From: Lentinula raphanica
Lineage: Eukaryota > Basidiomycota > Agaricomycetes > Agaricales > Omphalotaceae
Length of the DNA: 64,000 nt
Direction: 5' to 3'
Assembly: GCA_027919835.1 (NCBI GenBank)
Contig: JANVFP010000007.1
Location: 744,001 to 808,000 of the forward strand
In this document: piece after piece, positions 48,837 through 60,348 of the stretch
Layout of the letters: each line of letters starts with the position of its first letter
Numbering within the stretch: position 1 is the stretch's first letter
Translations under genes and position numbers: made by a program
Notes under the pieces: model-generated
What the model saw: the letters and a program-made list of their open reading frames with translations, nothing else
Databases searched by the model: none
What the model was told of the DNA's origin: nothing

Positions 48837-51332
48837 CTAATCTTCTACATGTAAAGTATGATTCTCTTGCTGATTGCGCCGGTCCTCCGCTTGCACCCTG
48901 GCTTGCACCTTGTCCACCTCATGTTTTCAATCAGTCGCTAAACATAATGCAGTACCAATTACAGCACAGTATACCAATGAAACCGTCACACCGATCCAAA
49001 TGTGGCTTCAGGTAACGACGGGTACATCGGATCTTCGATGATCTTGTCAATGTCATTGAAAGAGATATGATTTGAGGAGGCCTGAGCCGATTCATTGAAA
49101 AGTGGTGGAAGATGGAGAGACGGTAATGGAAAGGAAGGTGAAGGCATTGATGAAGGAGCTGTGAACATCGCCATCGCTTGAGTGCTGATAGTCGGATAGT
49201 CAGGAAAAGACTCTGGCAATCCGATATTTTTAAAAGCCAGATAGACACCCAGGGGTACACCGAGCACATAGTAAGCACTGTGGGTCCATGAATAACAACT
49301 CCGAAAACTTCGATTAGAGAGAAAACTGACCCCAAGTTCAGTAGAGCTCCAGCACCTTGTTTACCCCTAGCTCTTAGAATCCCTCCCATCGAACACCTGG
49401 AAAAGCGCCACCAGAGGAAAGATGCTTGCATCCATCTCAGCGACATCTGCATATGGAATGCTTGGAAAATATATACAGAAACTTAATTTAGAGAAAGCCC
49501 ACCTTCGTCGTCATTGAACACGTATGCCCATTTTTTTCGCCAAATCCAGAAGATAGCACTGAACACCAATGAGAGCGCGAGTCCAAGGAGTAAGGCAGCA
49601 TGTGCAGCAAGCTTTGCAAGTCGTGGTCGGGCGAGTCCTAAAAGCTGGCCAATTCGAACATTTGTCGCTATGCCTAGGGCGAACGGAACTTGATAAGTAG
49701 TGGAGCAGGATACGAGCAATACAGATTGAGCTGCTAGAGCAGTAGGTCCTGATCTGAGTTCGAACGATAAGGATTATGAATATTTGCATCGATTAGAGCC
49801 GAATCCGGGTGAACTTTGACGTACAGTGATGCAGCGAGTCCTACCAATTCCCATGACCACTCAGAAGCTGTCTGACAACCCCACCCAGACCGAGAGTAAG
49901 AAGAGTTCCAAGGTCTGTGGAATGTAAAGCACACATCGATAAAAGATGCCATGCCGGTCGCATTTCATTGTCACAAAAATTGTCGTAATCCTCGGCCGGT
50001 TGTAGAACTGGACAACATGTTCGTTATTGGAAGTTAAGCGCGCACGCCATTTGAAAAGAGACGCTTACTTCGACCACTCGAGCTTTTTGCAGACGCGTCT
50101 GTCAATGGGTTCCTAGAGTTCACCGTGGGTTTTGAGGTGAAGGCGCTTTCGGTTGAGGCCTCGACTGGATGATTCTAGAATCGCTACTAGAAGGAGTCAC
50201 CCTTTCAGTTCGGATCTCCCATGCTTCACGGCGCTTCCTCCTCGCAAGTTCAATTCTCCAACCCCAGAACGCTCTTCCTAGCGCGACAAGGTTATACGAG
50301 ATGAAGGTAGCTAAGGGAGCACCGTCGAATCCTAGATGAAGGTAAGGCGCTAGGGACCTAGGAAGTGGATGAGGGTAGTAGACTAAAATGAGAGGTAAGC
50401 GATTTGTATTTTGAGTACTGAAACGAGATAACACATACCGAGAGCGCCGGTCAAAAGCACGTTCGTTCCAGCTACGATAGTCCCTATCTTAGTGGGTATG
50501 CTAAAAAGCCCTTGTGCTTGGAAGTACCGTTTGGCAATGGTATTGAAAGAGAACGCCGGAAGGCCGAATGCAAGCTAAAAGTTTACCTCTAGCGTAAAAC
50601 ACTATGCGTAACTGATATGAAAAGAAGCAAACTTACCATAGCTAGATATCTCCCCGCTAATCTGGCGACTTCTTTATTCTGTCGCAGCAATACCAGTACT
50701 TTTTCAGCGTTGAGCCAGATACAAACCATGGAGACAAGCAGAAGAAGGTAAAGAACCGCCATTCGCTGACATCACAGACCAAAAAGTCGATAATCGACTC
50801 TGTCCGAGTTACCTCGTTGAGATCGAACGTTGGTTCTTGAATTGGGATCAGGGGAAAAGTTTTCACTCACTCCCCAAGATCCAGGCAGCACAGTATCCAG
50901 AGCACCACCCATTCCAATGACGATACTGAACGACGTAACATTGGCAGTCATGGATCTTAAAGTGCATGCGGCGAGCTCCAATTTACCTATATATGAGTTC
51001 AACGAATGAGCGGAATTCAATACGCGGCGAAAGAACCAACCTAGGTGGCCGACAGCAAGAACGCTGGTTATCAGCAGGGCATACTCTAAAAGATGCGTTC
51101 CGAATACGGGAAGTGGAGAATTGAGGAGAATGCTGAACTGGTCTACGAGTAATGGCAAGGTAGGCAATTCCTCCCTCGGATCTTGGGCCTCTGATTCTCT
51201 GAATCGACTACGAGACCGACGATAACCAGATGATGAAGTTGGCTCGAGTAAAGGTGTAGTTTCCACTGCATATTTGCCATTAATAGGTTTGGAAGTGAGG
51301 TATGCGCCGTGTTGAGTTTCGATTGTGGACAT
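48837..51332 (-). pseudogene. MATE-family efflux transporter, copy B, multiply broken
   Basis: Same exon order as copy A and not interrupted by an element, but with its own lesions. The conserved GLWCQRM motif has TGG changed to TGA (about 50772). A net five-base difference near 50185 shifts the frame relative to copy A. 17 bases are missing at the NAAITGG motif near 49385. 16 bases are missing near 49000, where copy A encodes GLRGLWIGL. The N-terminal region (MSTIETQHG at 51332) and the GVATSVRIG-like block (GIATNVRIGQLLG, about 49665) are well preserved. None of these lesions is shared with copy A, so the two decayed independently after duplication. Confidence 0.87.
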
Positions 51333-51964
51333 GATATGAACTGCTAGAGCGGGCACCGTTAAAATCAACGTTTCCGATATTTCGAAACGGTTTTTAACGT
51401 TACCTTGGGTTCTTGATAATAACGGTATACTCGGGATATAACAAGGAGAAGTAATATTTTCGAAAAATGAGTAGGATCTTCAATGGTATGGCGTTGAGAT
51501 AGAGTCGTAAGTTGTGATTGTAGGAAGACCCTGTATTAAAGACTTTGGATGATGGGAGTAGGAAAGGAAGAGGAATTTTCAGCCGGATTCCATTTTGTCA
51601 GTGGCCATCAACTTCAAGAACAAGTCAGCGCTTGAGTATTCTTTTTCGTTCTTCACCATCACCAACGTTCGCAAAACGCAGCGGAGCTCATACAAGAGGA
51701 ATTCGTACGAAAGAGACAAAACTTGGCGAAATCCCCCAATGACGACACGAGGGCACAAGCTCTCTCAACACCGGATGAATTGATTCATCGTAGTTAATCG
51801 CACAGTAAGCTATTTTATCTTCAGAAGACTTGGCCTTAATCTAAAGAGCTTGTCAGGTTGATGGCTCTGTCGATGCACAAACCAGAGGTGTCCGTAAAGT
51901 TTGGAAGCAGACGAAGGACCTGGAAGATAGGAGAAAGGTGAGAATGGCATAATGACAGATGTAA

Positions 51965-51971
51965 GTTGTGT
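51965..51971. repeat. Target-site duplication of E2, left
   Basis: GTTGTGT immediately before the CAGCTGAGGCTGTA terminus of E2; repeated at 55401-55407. Confidence 0.88.
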
Positions 51972-52190
51972 CAGCTGAGGCTGTAAAAACTCCGCGAAGT
52001 AGTCCGATAAGTCTCCACCACAGCTTCGCGAAGTAACAGGACTCGCTCTCGAAGCTCAACAAACCCTTCCGGGTAGGCCAGTAGGGCTCCGGGGGGTGCT
52101 CGGCTATTTAGTATATTTAATAATATTTAATAATACTTTTATTATTTAATAGATATATTATAATAAATCTACTTTGCGAAGCTGTACTGC

Positions 52191-52715
52191 ACTTCACGAA
52201 GTGACTACGTTTACGGCAATCATGAAATCAGGTAAATTAGGGTTAGATCATTATGTCATTGATTTCCTTTTTGGGTTATGATATTTTTGAATAGAAAAAA
52301 GCATAGAATGATATTATTGATCTTGAGGTGCTAAAACATGACAGAGGAAACCAAAAATAGCTACAATGAGGTATTGGCTACCTCAGGCACATCAAAATTG
52401 CCTAAAAAGGAAATTGGTCCAAAAATAGAACTTGATCTCATCAGATAGCAGCTGTCACTTCACGAAGTGACTACGTTTACGGCAATCATGAAATCAGGTA
52501 AATTAGGGTTAGATCATTATGTCATTGATTTCCTTTTTGGGTTATGATATTTTTGAATAGAAAAAGCATAGAATGATATTATTGATCTTGAGGTGCTAAA
52601 ACATGACAGAGGAAACCAAAAATAGCTACAATGAGGTATTGGCTACCTCAGGCACATCAAAATTGCCTAAAAAGGAAATTGGTCCAAAAATAGAACTTGA
52701 TCTCATCAGATAGCA
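52191..52715. repeat. Direct duplication inside the left arm of E2
   Basis: The segment from ACTTCACGAAGTGACTACG to the AGATAGCA word occurs at 52191 and again from 52457 (period ~266 bp), nearly identical. The right arm has a single counterpart near 54950-55200, so the duplication post-dates arm formation. Confidence 0.85.
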
Positions 52716-53560
52716 AAAAATCTGAAAAAATCATAAAAAATACTCAAAAAATTCAGGGTTGCTTCGTTGGCCCTGAAAACGCAAAATAAAAAAAATACGC
52801 GACAAGTGTAAAAAATGTTATCACTCCAAATCATACTAAATCTAGGTATATATGATGTACATACTATTTTTAGCACACCTAGTACCCTCAGACACTTAGA
52901 ATGGCTTATATCATTCAATATATTCAGCACACTCAATGCTTATTAAACTTAACACACTTGTTAATGAAAAAACTCAGGACAGTAGTAATATATATTATAC
53001 TCAATACACTTAACACACTCAACAATGAAAAACCTCAGAACAGTGTTCATGTGTGTTATACTTAAAACTCATAATACACTTAACAATGAAAAGTCTCGGA
53101 ACAATACTAATGTATATCATACTCAACACACTTCACAATGAAAGAACTCGGAACAGTGCTCATGTGTGTTATACTTAATACACTTCATCAATCAATATAA
53201 CACACTTCACAATCAAAAACTTGGAGTAGTGTAATCACTCATTATACTTATCATACTGAACACACTTCATCAGTAAGTATAACACACCTATAATGGGACA
53301 TTGTTATACTATAACACACATATAACAACGAGTTTTGGGCGCTTATGGGCGCTTATTTGGTGTTTTTGAGTCAAAAATCATTGATAACACACTCAATAAT
53401 TTTTTATGTGGGCTTTATATTGTGTCAGAATGTTGTTTATATCATACCTTCCTGTATACAATTTGGAGAACCAAAAAATACAGCCTATAGAGCTGGATAT
53501 ATGATGATCTTTTATGATTTTACACTGTTTTGTGTAAATCACAGTGCATACATCCATGTT

Positions 53561-53842
53561 ATGAAGTCAAACTCCTTCTGGGCAATGAAAGGAGACATCC
53601 TACAACCTATTCTATGCTTACTCTGTGTCATAAAGCCAAGAGACTTACAATGGGAGTCATTGAGTATGACATCTGTAGTTACATGCAAGTATACATATCA
53701 CCAATATACATGAAATATGTAGATGTATATTACAGAGTCCAATGGTCATGATGAGTATCTGGATCATGTTCATACACTATTAGTAGACTGTAGGAGTGCT
53801 CTCCCCATGAGACAGCTTTGGTATCTATGCAATACATGGACA
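53561..53842 (+). other. Single-copy core of E2
   Basis: Same orientation as the core of E3 (ATGTTATGAAGTCAAACT, CATCCTACAACCTATTCTAT, TAGACTGTAGGAGTG) and reversed relative to E1. Confidence 0.75.
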
Positions 53843-55400
53843 TATGTATTGTCATTTACCTAAAACACTGTTAAATCATAAAAGATCATGATATAGCCAT
53901 CCCTACAGGCTGTAATTTTGAGTTCTCCGAATTGTATCTAGGGGAGTATGATGTATACAACATTCTGACACAACAGAAAGTCCTCACAAAAATAATTGAG
54001 TGAGGTATTAATGAATTTCGACTCAAAAACATCAAATAAGCGCCCATAAGCGCCCAAAACTCGTTGTTATATGTGTGTTATAGTATAACAATGTCCTATT
54101 AAAGGTATGTTATTCTTACTGATGAAGTGTGTTCAGTATGATAAGTATAATGAGTGATTACACTACTTCAAGTTTTTGATTGTGAAGTGTGTTATATTGA
54201 TTGATGAAGTGTATCAAGTATAATACACATGAGCACTGTTCCGACTTTTTTCATTGTAAAGTGTGTTGAGCATGATATACATTAGTATTGCTCTGAGACT
54301 TTTCATTGTTAAGTGAATTATGTGTTTTAAGTATAACACACATGAACACTTTTTTGAGGGTTTTCATTGTTGAGTGTGTTAAGTGTGTTGAGCATGATAT
54401 ACATTAGTATTGTTCCGAGACTTTTCATTGTTAAGTGTATGATGAGTTTTAAGTATAACACACATGAACACTGTTTCTAGGGTTTTCATTGTTGAGTGTG
54501 TTAAATATGTTGAGTATAATATACATTAGTATTGTTCCAAGACTTTTCATTGTTAAGTGTATTATGTGTTTTAAGTATAACACATATGAACACTGTTTTG
54601 AGGTTTTTCATTGTTGAGTGTGTTAAGTGTATTGAGTATGATATACATTACTACTGTCCTGAGTTTTTTCATTAACAAGTGTGTTAAGTTTAATAAGCAT
54701 TGAGTGTGCTGAATGTATTGAATGATATAAGCCATTCTAAGTGTCTGAGGGTACTAGGTATGCTAAAAATAGCATGTACATCATATATACCTAGATTTAG
54801 TATGATTTGGAGTGATAACATTTTTTACACTTGTCGTGTATTTTTTTTTATTTTGCGTTTTCAGGGCCAATGAGGCAACCCTGAATTTTTTGAGTATTTT
54901 TTATGATTTTTTCAGATTTTTTGCTATCTGATGAGATCAAGTTCTATTTTTGGACCAATTTCCTTTTTAGGCAATTTTGATGTGCCTGAGGTAGCCAATA
55001 CCTCATTGTAGCTATTTTTGGTTTCCTCTGTCATGTTTTAGCATCTCAAGATCAATAATATCATTCTATGCTTTTTTCTATTCAAAAATATCATAACCCA
55101 AAAAGGAAATCAATGACGTAATGATCTAACCCTAATTTACCTGATTTCATGATTGCCGTAAACGTAGTCACTTTGCAAAGTGCAGTACAGCTTCGCAAAG
55201 TAGATTTATTATAATATATCTATTAAATAATAAAAGAATTATTAAATATTATTAAATATACTAAATAGCCGAGCACCCCCCGGAGCCCTACTGGCCTACC
55301 CGGAAGGGTTTTTTAAGCTTCGAGAGCGAGTCCTGTTACTTTGCGAAGCTGTGGTGGGAACTTATCGGATTACTTCGCGAAGTTTCTACAGCTACGGGTG

Positions 55401-55407
55401 GTTGTGT
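55401..55407. repeat. Target-site duplication of E2, right
   Basis: GTTGTGT, the partner of 51965-51971. Confidence 0.88.
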
Positions 55408-56453
55408 ACAGACCTCCAAAAGCCTGTGTATCTGCTTGATCCATGTCGTCGTATAGAACTTTTCAAGACGCGGGTTTTGGGGTAGAATACACGGAGGCAG
55501 ACGATGCGCGGTGGGGGCTGGAGAGAGTGAAAGGAAAGAAGGAGAAAGTGGGATATTGAGATTATGGACAAGTTGTATGCGCGAGTGTTGTAAGAGTTTT
55601 GGGAGCTTGGATATCTCTCACTGCGTTATAGAAATCGCCGTCACTCGACAAACTAGGTGTCGTGGTTGAGAACATGTAGACAAGCAACAGTAGAGGAGGT
55701 TAGTTGAAGTGAGTGCTAAAATAAGAAAGCAATACGCGTACCATATATGTGTCGCGATTCCAAGGATGCTGAAAAATGTTTCCCCAATTCTACCCGTTCT
55801 AAAATTGCACTCATATATAAGGTTATCGAGAAAAGAAACAATGGCCGCAATCATGACTGATGTTAGAGAGAGAGGCCGATGCTCGTCCCTTCAGCTAACC
55901 CAAGGTACTGGACGACCATTGATATCCCAATGGTCACCCAACGATTACCCAATGGGCGCCCGCTCAGTGCCCCTTCAGCGCCCGTTTCTTTTCGCAGTCG
56001 TAAAATCTGACATTTAACGAGGGTAATTTGCCTCGTGAAATTTATTGTATATCAAGAGCAATATGGCCGGTAAGTCCTTTTGTTTAACACTTGAAGAAAT
56101 GTCAATACAACACAGGGTATATATACTGGTTTACTTGCCATTTTACAGTTGAAATAATGTTGGTTAAATGAGGTTTTTTTCAAACCATTTTACAGAGGTT
56201 CTATACACTGTATAACCATGGTCAGATGGACAGTAAAATTTGTTGTAAAATTTTTGATAATGCAAATAGTTTTACAGACGTTAAATACTCATTCCCTTCC
56301 AGTGAATAACAGAAGATAGTTTTCCCGCAGAGGAAACCAATACGTTTGTACCGTCCATCGGCGTAGTGAGAGGAGAGGTAGAAGCATCGCCATCGGTGAA
56401 AGACATCGCGACGTCCTGAGATATAATTCGTACGTCTACAGCAACCGTCCCTT
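55408..56453. other. No gene recognised
   Basis: Between E2 and E3 there are only short frames; part of the sequence is AT-rich with TTTTACAG words. 51641-51964, on the other side of E2, is equally bare. Confidence 0.35.
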
Positions 56454-59445
56454 CACAGGATACAGTAAAGCTTTTGTAAAAAACACTGATAAGTTATCGG
56501 GTACCTATTGCAAATAGTTGTGATAACCCGGAGGGGGTCCCGGAAATGGCCCCGGAGGGTGGTCATGCCTGTCACCACCTGTCACATATGGCTTATATTT
56601 ACTGTTTTGGGTAATTAATAATCATCCAGATATTAATAAGCAGTACATTTTCAAAAAAACTCGAAAATCCGTAAAAGTTCATAAAAAACCTAAAATGGCC
56701 TGATTAGATCAGATCAGGCTATGTAAGCAAATGACCTCATGTGATAAAAAATGATGTAGGGCCAATTTAGGTACTAAAAATAGCCCAAAAAATTACTAAA
56801 AATGTGAAAAATATTTAGGGATGGTATAGCGCCTATTGCAGGCCCAGGCACATCAAAATTACCCAAAAAAGGAAAAAATTGATCATGATCTCATCTTGTA
56901 GCAAAAAATCTGAAAAAATTCCTAAAAATAGTCAAAAAATTCAGGGGTGCCTTGTTGGCCCTGAAAACACAAAATAAAAAAAAATACGCGACAAGTGTAA
57001 AAATTTTTATCACTCCAAATCATTCCAAATCCACTATACAGTCTGTATATATGATGTATATGCTATATTTAGCATCCTAGTACCTTTATTGGGCTAAAAA
57101 TAGAACTTGATCTCATCTGATAGCAAAAAATCTGAAAAAATCATAAAAAATACTCGAAAAATTCAGGGGTGCCTCATTGGCCCTGAAAATGCACAATAAA
57201 AAAATTTACACGATACAATTGAAAAACAACATCACTCCAAATCATACCAAATCCACTACACAGTCAGTATATAACATGTATATGCCATTTATAGCACCCC
57301 TAGTAACCTCAATCATTTATATCACTCGAGAATCATACCAAACTGAATAATTTGGGGAGTAAATATGTTGTACATGATATTTTTAGCACACCTAGTACCC
57401 TTGATAACTTAGAACAATTTATATTACTCAATATGTTCAGTACATTTAGCACTTATCACACCTAACACACTGAAACTCATAACAGTACTTATATGTATTA
57501 TACTTAACACAGTATTATCAGTCACTATACTTAACACACTTAAAAAGTCGGAACAATTGTTATACTATAACACACTCATAACAACGAGTTTTGGGCGCTT
57601 ATGGGCGCTTATTTGGTGTTTTTGAGTCGAAAATCATTAATAGCACACTCAATAATTTTTGTGTGGACTCTATATTGTGTGAGGATGTTGTTTATATCAT
57701 ACTACACTTGATACAGTTTGGAGAACTCAAGATTACAGCTTTTGGGACTGGCTATATTGTGATCTTTTGTGAGATAACAGTGTTTTATGTAAATGTCAAT
57801 GCATACACCCATGTTATGAAGTCAAACTGCCACTGGGTCATAAGAAGAGTCATCCTACAACCTATTCTATGTTAATTCTATGTGATACAGCCAAGAGATC
57901 TGTAATGGGGGTCATTGAATATGACATCTATTGTTACATGTAAGTGTAGACATCTATAGTGTGCATGAAACATGTACATGTATATCACAGAGTCCAACAG
58001 TCATAGTGAGTATCTGAACCATGTCCAGACACCTCTGGTAGACTGTAGGAGTGATTCCCTCATCAACCACCATCAGTATACTTGCATTACATGGACATAT
58101 GCATTGACATTTACATAAAACACTGTTATCTCACAAAAGATCACAATATAGCCAGTCCCAAAAGCTGTAATCTTGAGTTCTCCAAACTGTATCAAGTGTA
58201 GTATGATATAAACAACATCCTCACACAATATAGAGTCCACACAAAATTATTGAGTGTGCTATTAATGATTTTCGACTCAAAAACACCAAATAAGCGCCCA
58301 TAAGCGCCCAAAACTCGTTGTTATGAGTGTGTTATAGTATAACAATTGTTCCGACTTTTTAAGTGTGTTAAGTATAGTGACTGATAATACTGTGTTAAGT
58401 ATAATACATATAAGTACTGTTATGAGTTTCAGTGTGTTAGGTGTGATAAGTGCTAAATGTACTGAACATATTGAGTAATATAAATTGTTCTAAGTTATCA
58501 AGGGTACTAGGTGTGCTAAAAATATCATGTACAACATATTTACTCCCCAAATTATTCAGTTTGGTATGATTCTCGAGTGATATAAATGATTGAGGTTACT
58601 AGGGGTGCTATAAATGGCATATACATGATATATACTGACTGTGTAGTGGATTTGGTATGATTTGGAGTGATGTTGTTTTTCAATTGTATCATGTAAATTT
58701 TTTATTCTGCATTTTCAGGGCCAATGAGGCACCCCTGAATATTTTGAGTATTTTTTATGATGTTTTCAGATTTTTTGCTATCAGATGAGATCAAGTTCTA
58801 TTTTTAGCCCAATAAAGGTACTAGGATGCTAAATATAGCACATACATCATATATACAGACTGTATAGTGGATTTGGAATGATTTGGAGTGATAAAAATTT
58901 TTACACTTGTCGCGTATTTTTTTTTATTTTGCGTTTTCAGGGCCAACAAGGTACCCCTGAATTTTTTGACTATTTTTAGGAATTTTTTCAGATTTTTTGC
59001 TACAAGATGAAATCATGATCAATTTTTTCCTTTTTTGGTAATTTTGATGTGCCTGGGCCTGCAATAGGCTCTATACCATCCCTAAATATTTTTCGCATTT
59101 TTAGTGATTTTTTGGGCTATTTTTAGTACCTATATTAGCCCTACATCATTTTTTATCAAATGAGGTCATTTGCTTACATATTCTGATCTGACCTAATCAG
59201 GCCATTTTAGGTTTTTTATGAATTTTCATGAATTTTCGAGTTTTTTTGAAAATGTACTGCTTATTTAATATCTGGATGATTATTAATTACCCAAAACAGT
59301 AAATATAAGCCATATGTGACAGGTGGTGACAGGCATGACCACCCCCCGGGGCCATTTCCGGGACCCCCTCCGGGTTATCACAACTATTTGCAATAGGTAC
59401 CCGATAACTTATCAGTACTTTTTACAAAAGTTTTACAGTATCAGC
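56454..59445. mobile_element. E3: palindromic (fold-back) element, right end cut by a retrotransposon
   Basis: Inverted arms of about 1.36 kb (56454 to ~57815 and ~58084 to 59445) around a ~270-bp core. The outer parts differ from E1/E2 (GATAAGTTATCGGG and GGAGGGGGTCCCGG words), but the inner arms share the AATACGCGACAAGTGTAAAA block (twice per arm), the ACTTAACACAC words and the doubled GGGCGCTTAT motif (near 57594 and 58300). The right end (inward GCTGATACTGTAA) resembles the E1/E2 left terminus. No 7-bp duplication is found; the LTR of a Gypsy element begins exactly at 59446, so the true right boundary is probably displaced beyond the window. Confidence 0.8.
57816..58083 (+). other. Single-copy core of E3
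   Basis: Homologous to the cores of E1 (reverse) and E2 (same orientation). It contains TGTAATGGGGGTCATTGAAT and TAGACTGTAGGAGTG. Confidence 0.75.
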
Positions 59446-60091
59446 TGTTATCTGAAGAAGTGGTCGACGAAAACCGGGAACTGGACGAGTCGCGAAAGAG
59501 GCGTATGTTAGGACCGTGCCACCGACGGAGTCGGAGCTCCGATCAGAGACACAGAGGATTGTTGAACGTTAGTGTTGTTATTGAGCAACACCCTCGCCAC
59601 GTTACCGTGTTCAACCAAGAGAGCAGAGGAGGACGAGTACAACGTGTACGAAGTCCGACGGAGGTTCGGAGTCGGCGATGATCAACGATCAAGACGACAC
59701 CGAGAGCACAGAGGTGAGTGTTAACGTTAACGAGGTAATCCAAGTTGATATTAAAACTGAGGTATGTAAGTATGTACAAGCTCCTTATATACTGTACGGA
59801 TAGTCAGTCTAATCTAAAGTACAATAAGACGATACACATCTCGGTACTACAGCATCGGAGGTGAGAAAGACAATAAGCTATTGTAAAGTAAATCAATATA
59901 AAGGTCAGCTGAGCTGTCAGAGAATAAAACAATAAGATCATAATCAAGTTAGTCCAAACCGATGCACCGGCGGAATCGGAATGAGGTACAAGGTGGATGC
60001 TGTTGGGAATGACTTAGAGAGATTCAGGAAATCTCCAAGTCCAACCTCCGAGTGAAACTCCGACGGAGCTCCGATTCTGATGGTCGTAACA
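59446..60091 (-). repeat. 3' LTR of the Gypsy element, 646 bp
   Basis: On the minus strand it begins TGTTACGACC and ends GATAACA, giving short TGTTA/TAACA inverted ends. It is preceded by a purine tract, as expected. A TATATAAGG box lies about 300 bp into it. Confidence 0.82.
59783..59791 (-). promoter_or_regulatory. TATA box of the LTR promoter
   Basis: TATATAAGG on the minus strand, at the U3/R position expected for an LTR promoter. Confidence 0.5.
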
Positions 60092-60093
60092 GT

Positions 60094-60104
60094 ATCCCCC
60101 TCTT
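60094..60104 (-). other. Polypurine tract
   Basis: AAGAGGGGGAT on the minus strand, adjacent to the LTR start; the expected plus-strand primer of reverse transcription. Confidence 0.75.
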
Positions 60105-60300
60105 AGGCTTGAGCCCTCGAAAGCCGATGACGTAATCCAGCACGATCATATGATCCTGTTGATCCGATCACATGACTCCGTTGGTCCGATTCTAGAGCTC
60201 TGGAATCGGCCCGCCCGATTAGGAAACGGTTTGATGGTGGTCTTAGAATTTTGACGCGAAAAGACCAGCCCTAAACGATGGTCCGTGCGCCGATCCAAGC

Positions 60301-60308
60301 TATAAAAG
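60301..60308 (+). promoter_or_regulatory. TATA box of the opposite-strand gene
   Basis: TATAAAAG on the plus strand, 41 bp before the ATG at 60349 and inside the retrotransposon. Confidence 0.6.
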
Positions 60309-60348
60309 CGGAGCAGGATTAGAGGGGACTTCAACGAAAATTTCTCTC

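Larger units (their letters stand above)
46680..51640. repeat. Segmental duplication, copy B
   Basis: Direct repeat of 6831-14685, lacking the E1 insertion. It supplies the empty allele for E1 near 50190 (CGCTACTAGAAGGAGT). The distance between the two copies is about 40 kb. Confidence 0.92.
51972..55400. mobile_element. E2: 3429-bp palindromic (fold-back) element
   Basis: Inverted arms, 51972 to about 53560 and about 53843 to 55400, around a ~280-bp core. Termini match E1: left CAGCTGAGGCTGTA, right read inward CACCCGTAGCTGTA. The subterminal CTTCGCGAAG palindromes, the A-rich block, the ACTTAACACAC arrays and the doubled GGGCGCTTAT motif (53339 region and its mirror near 54040) are all present. 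The arms differ from each other by many substitutions, unlike E1, so E2 is older. The left arm also carries an extra direct copy of a ~266-bp segment. No transposase is encoded. A perfect 7-bp duplication (GTTGTGT) flanks it. Confidence 0.9.
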
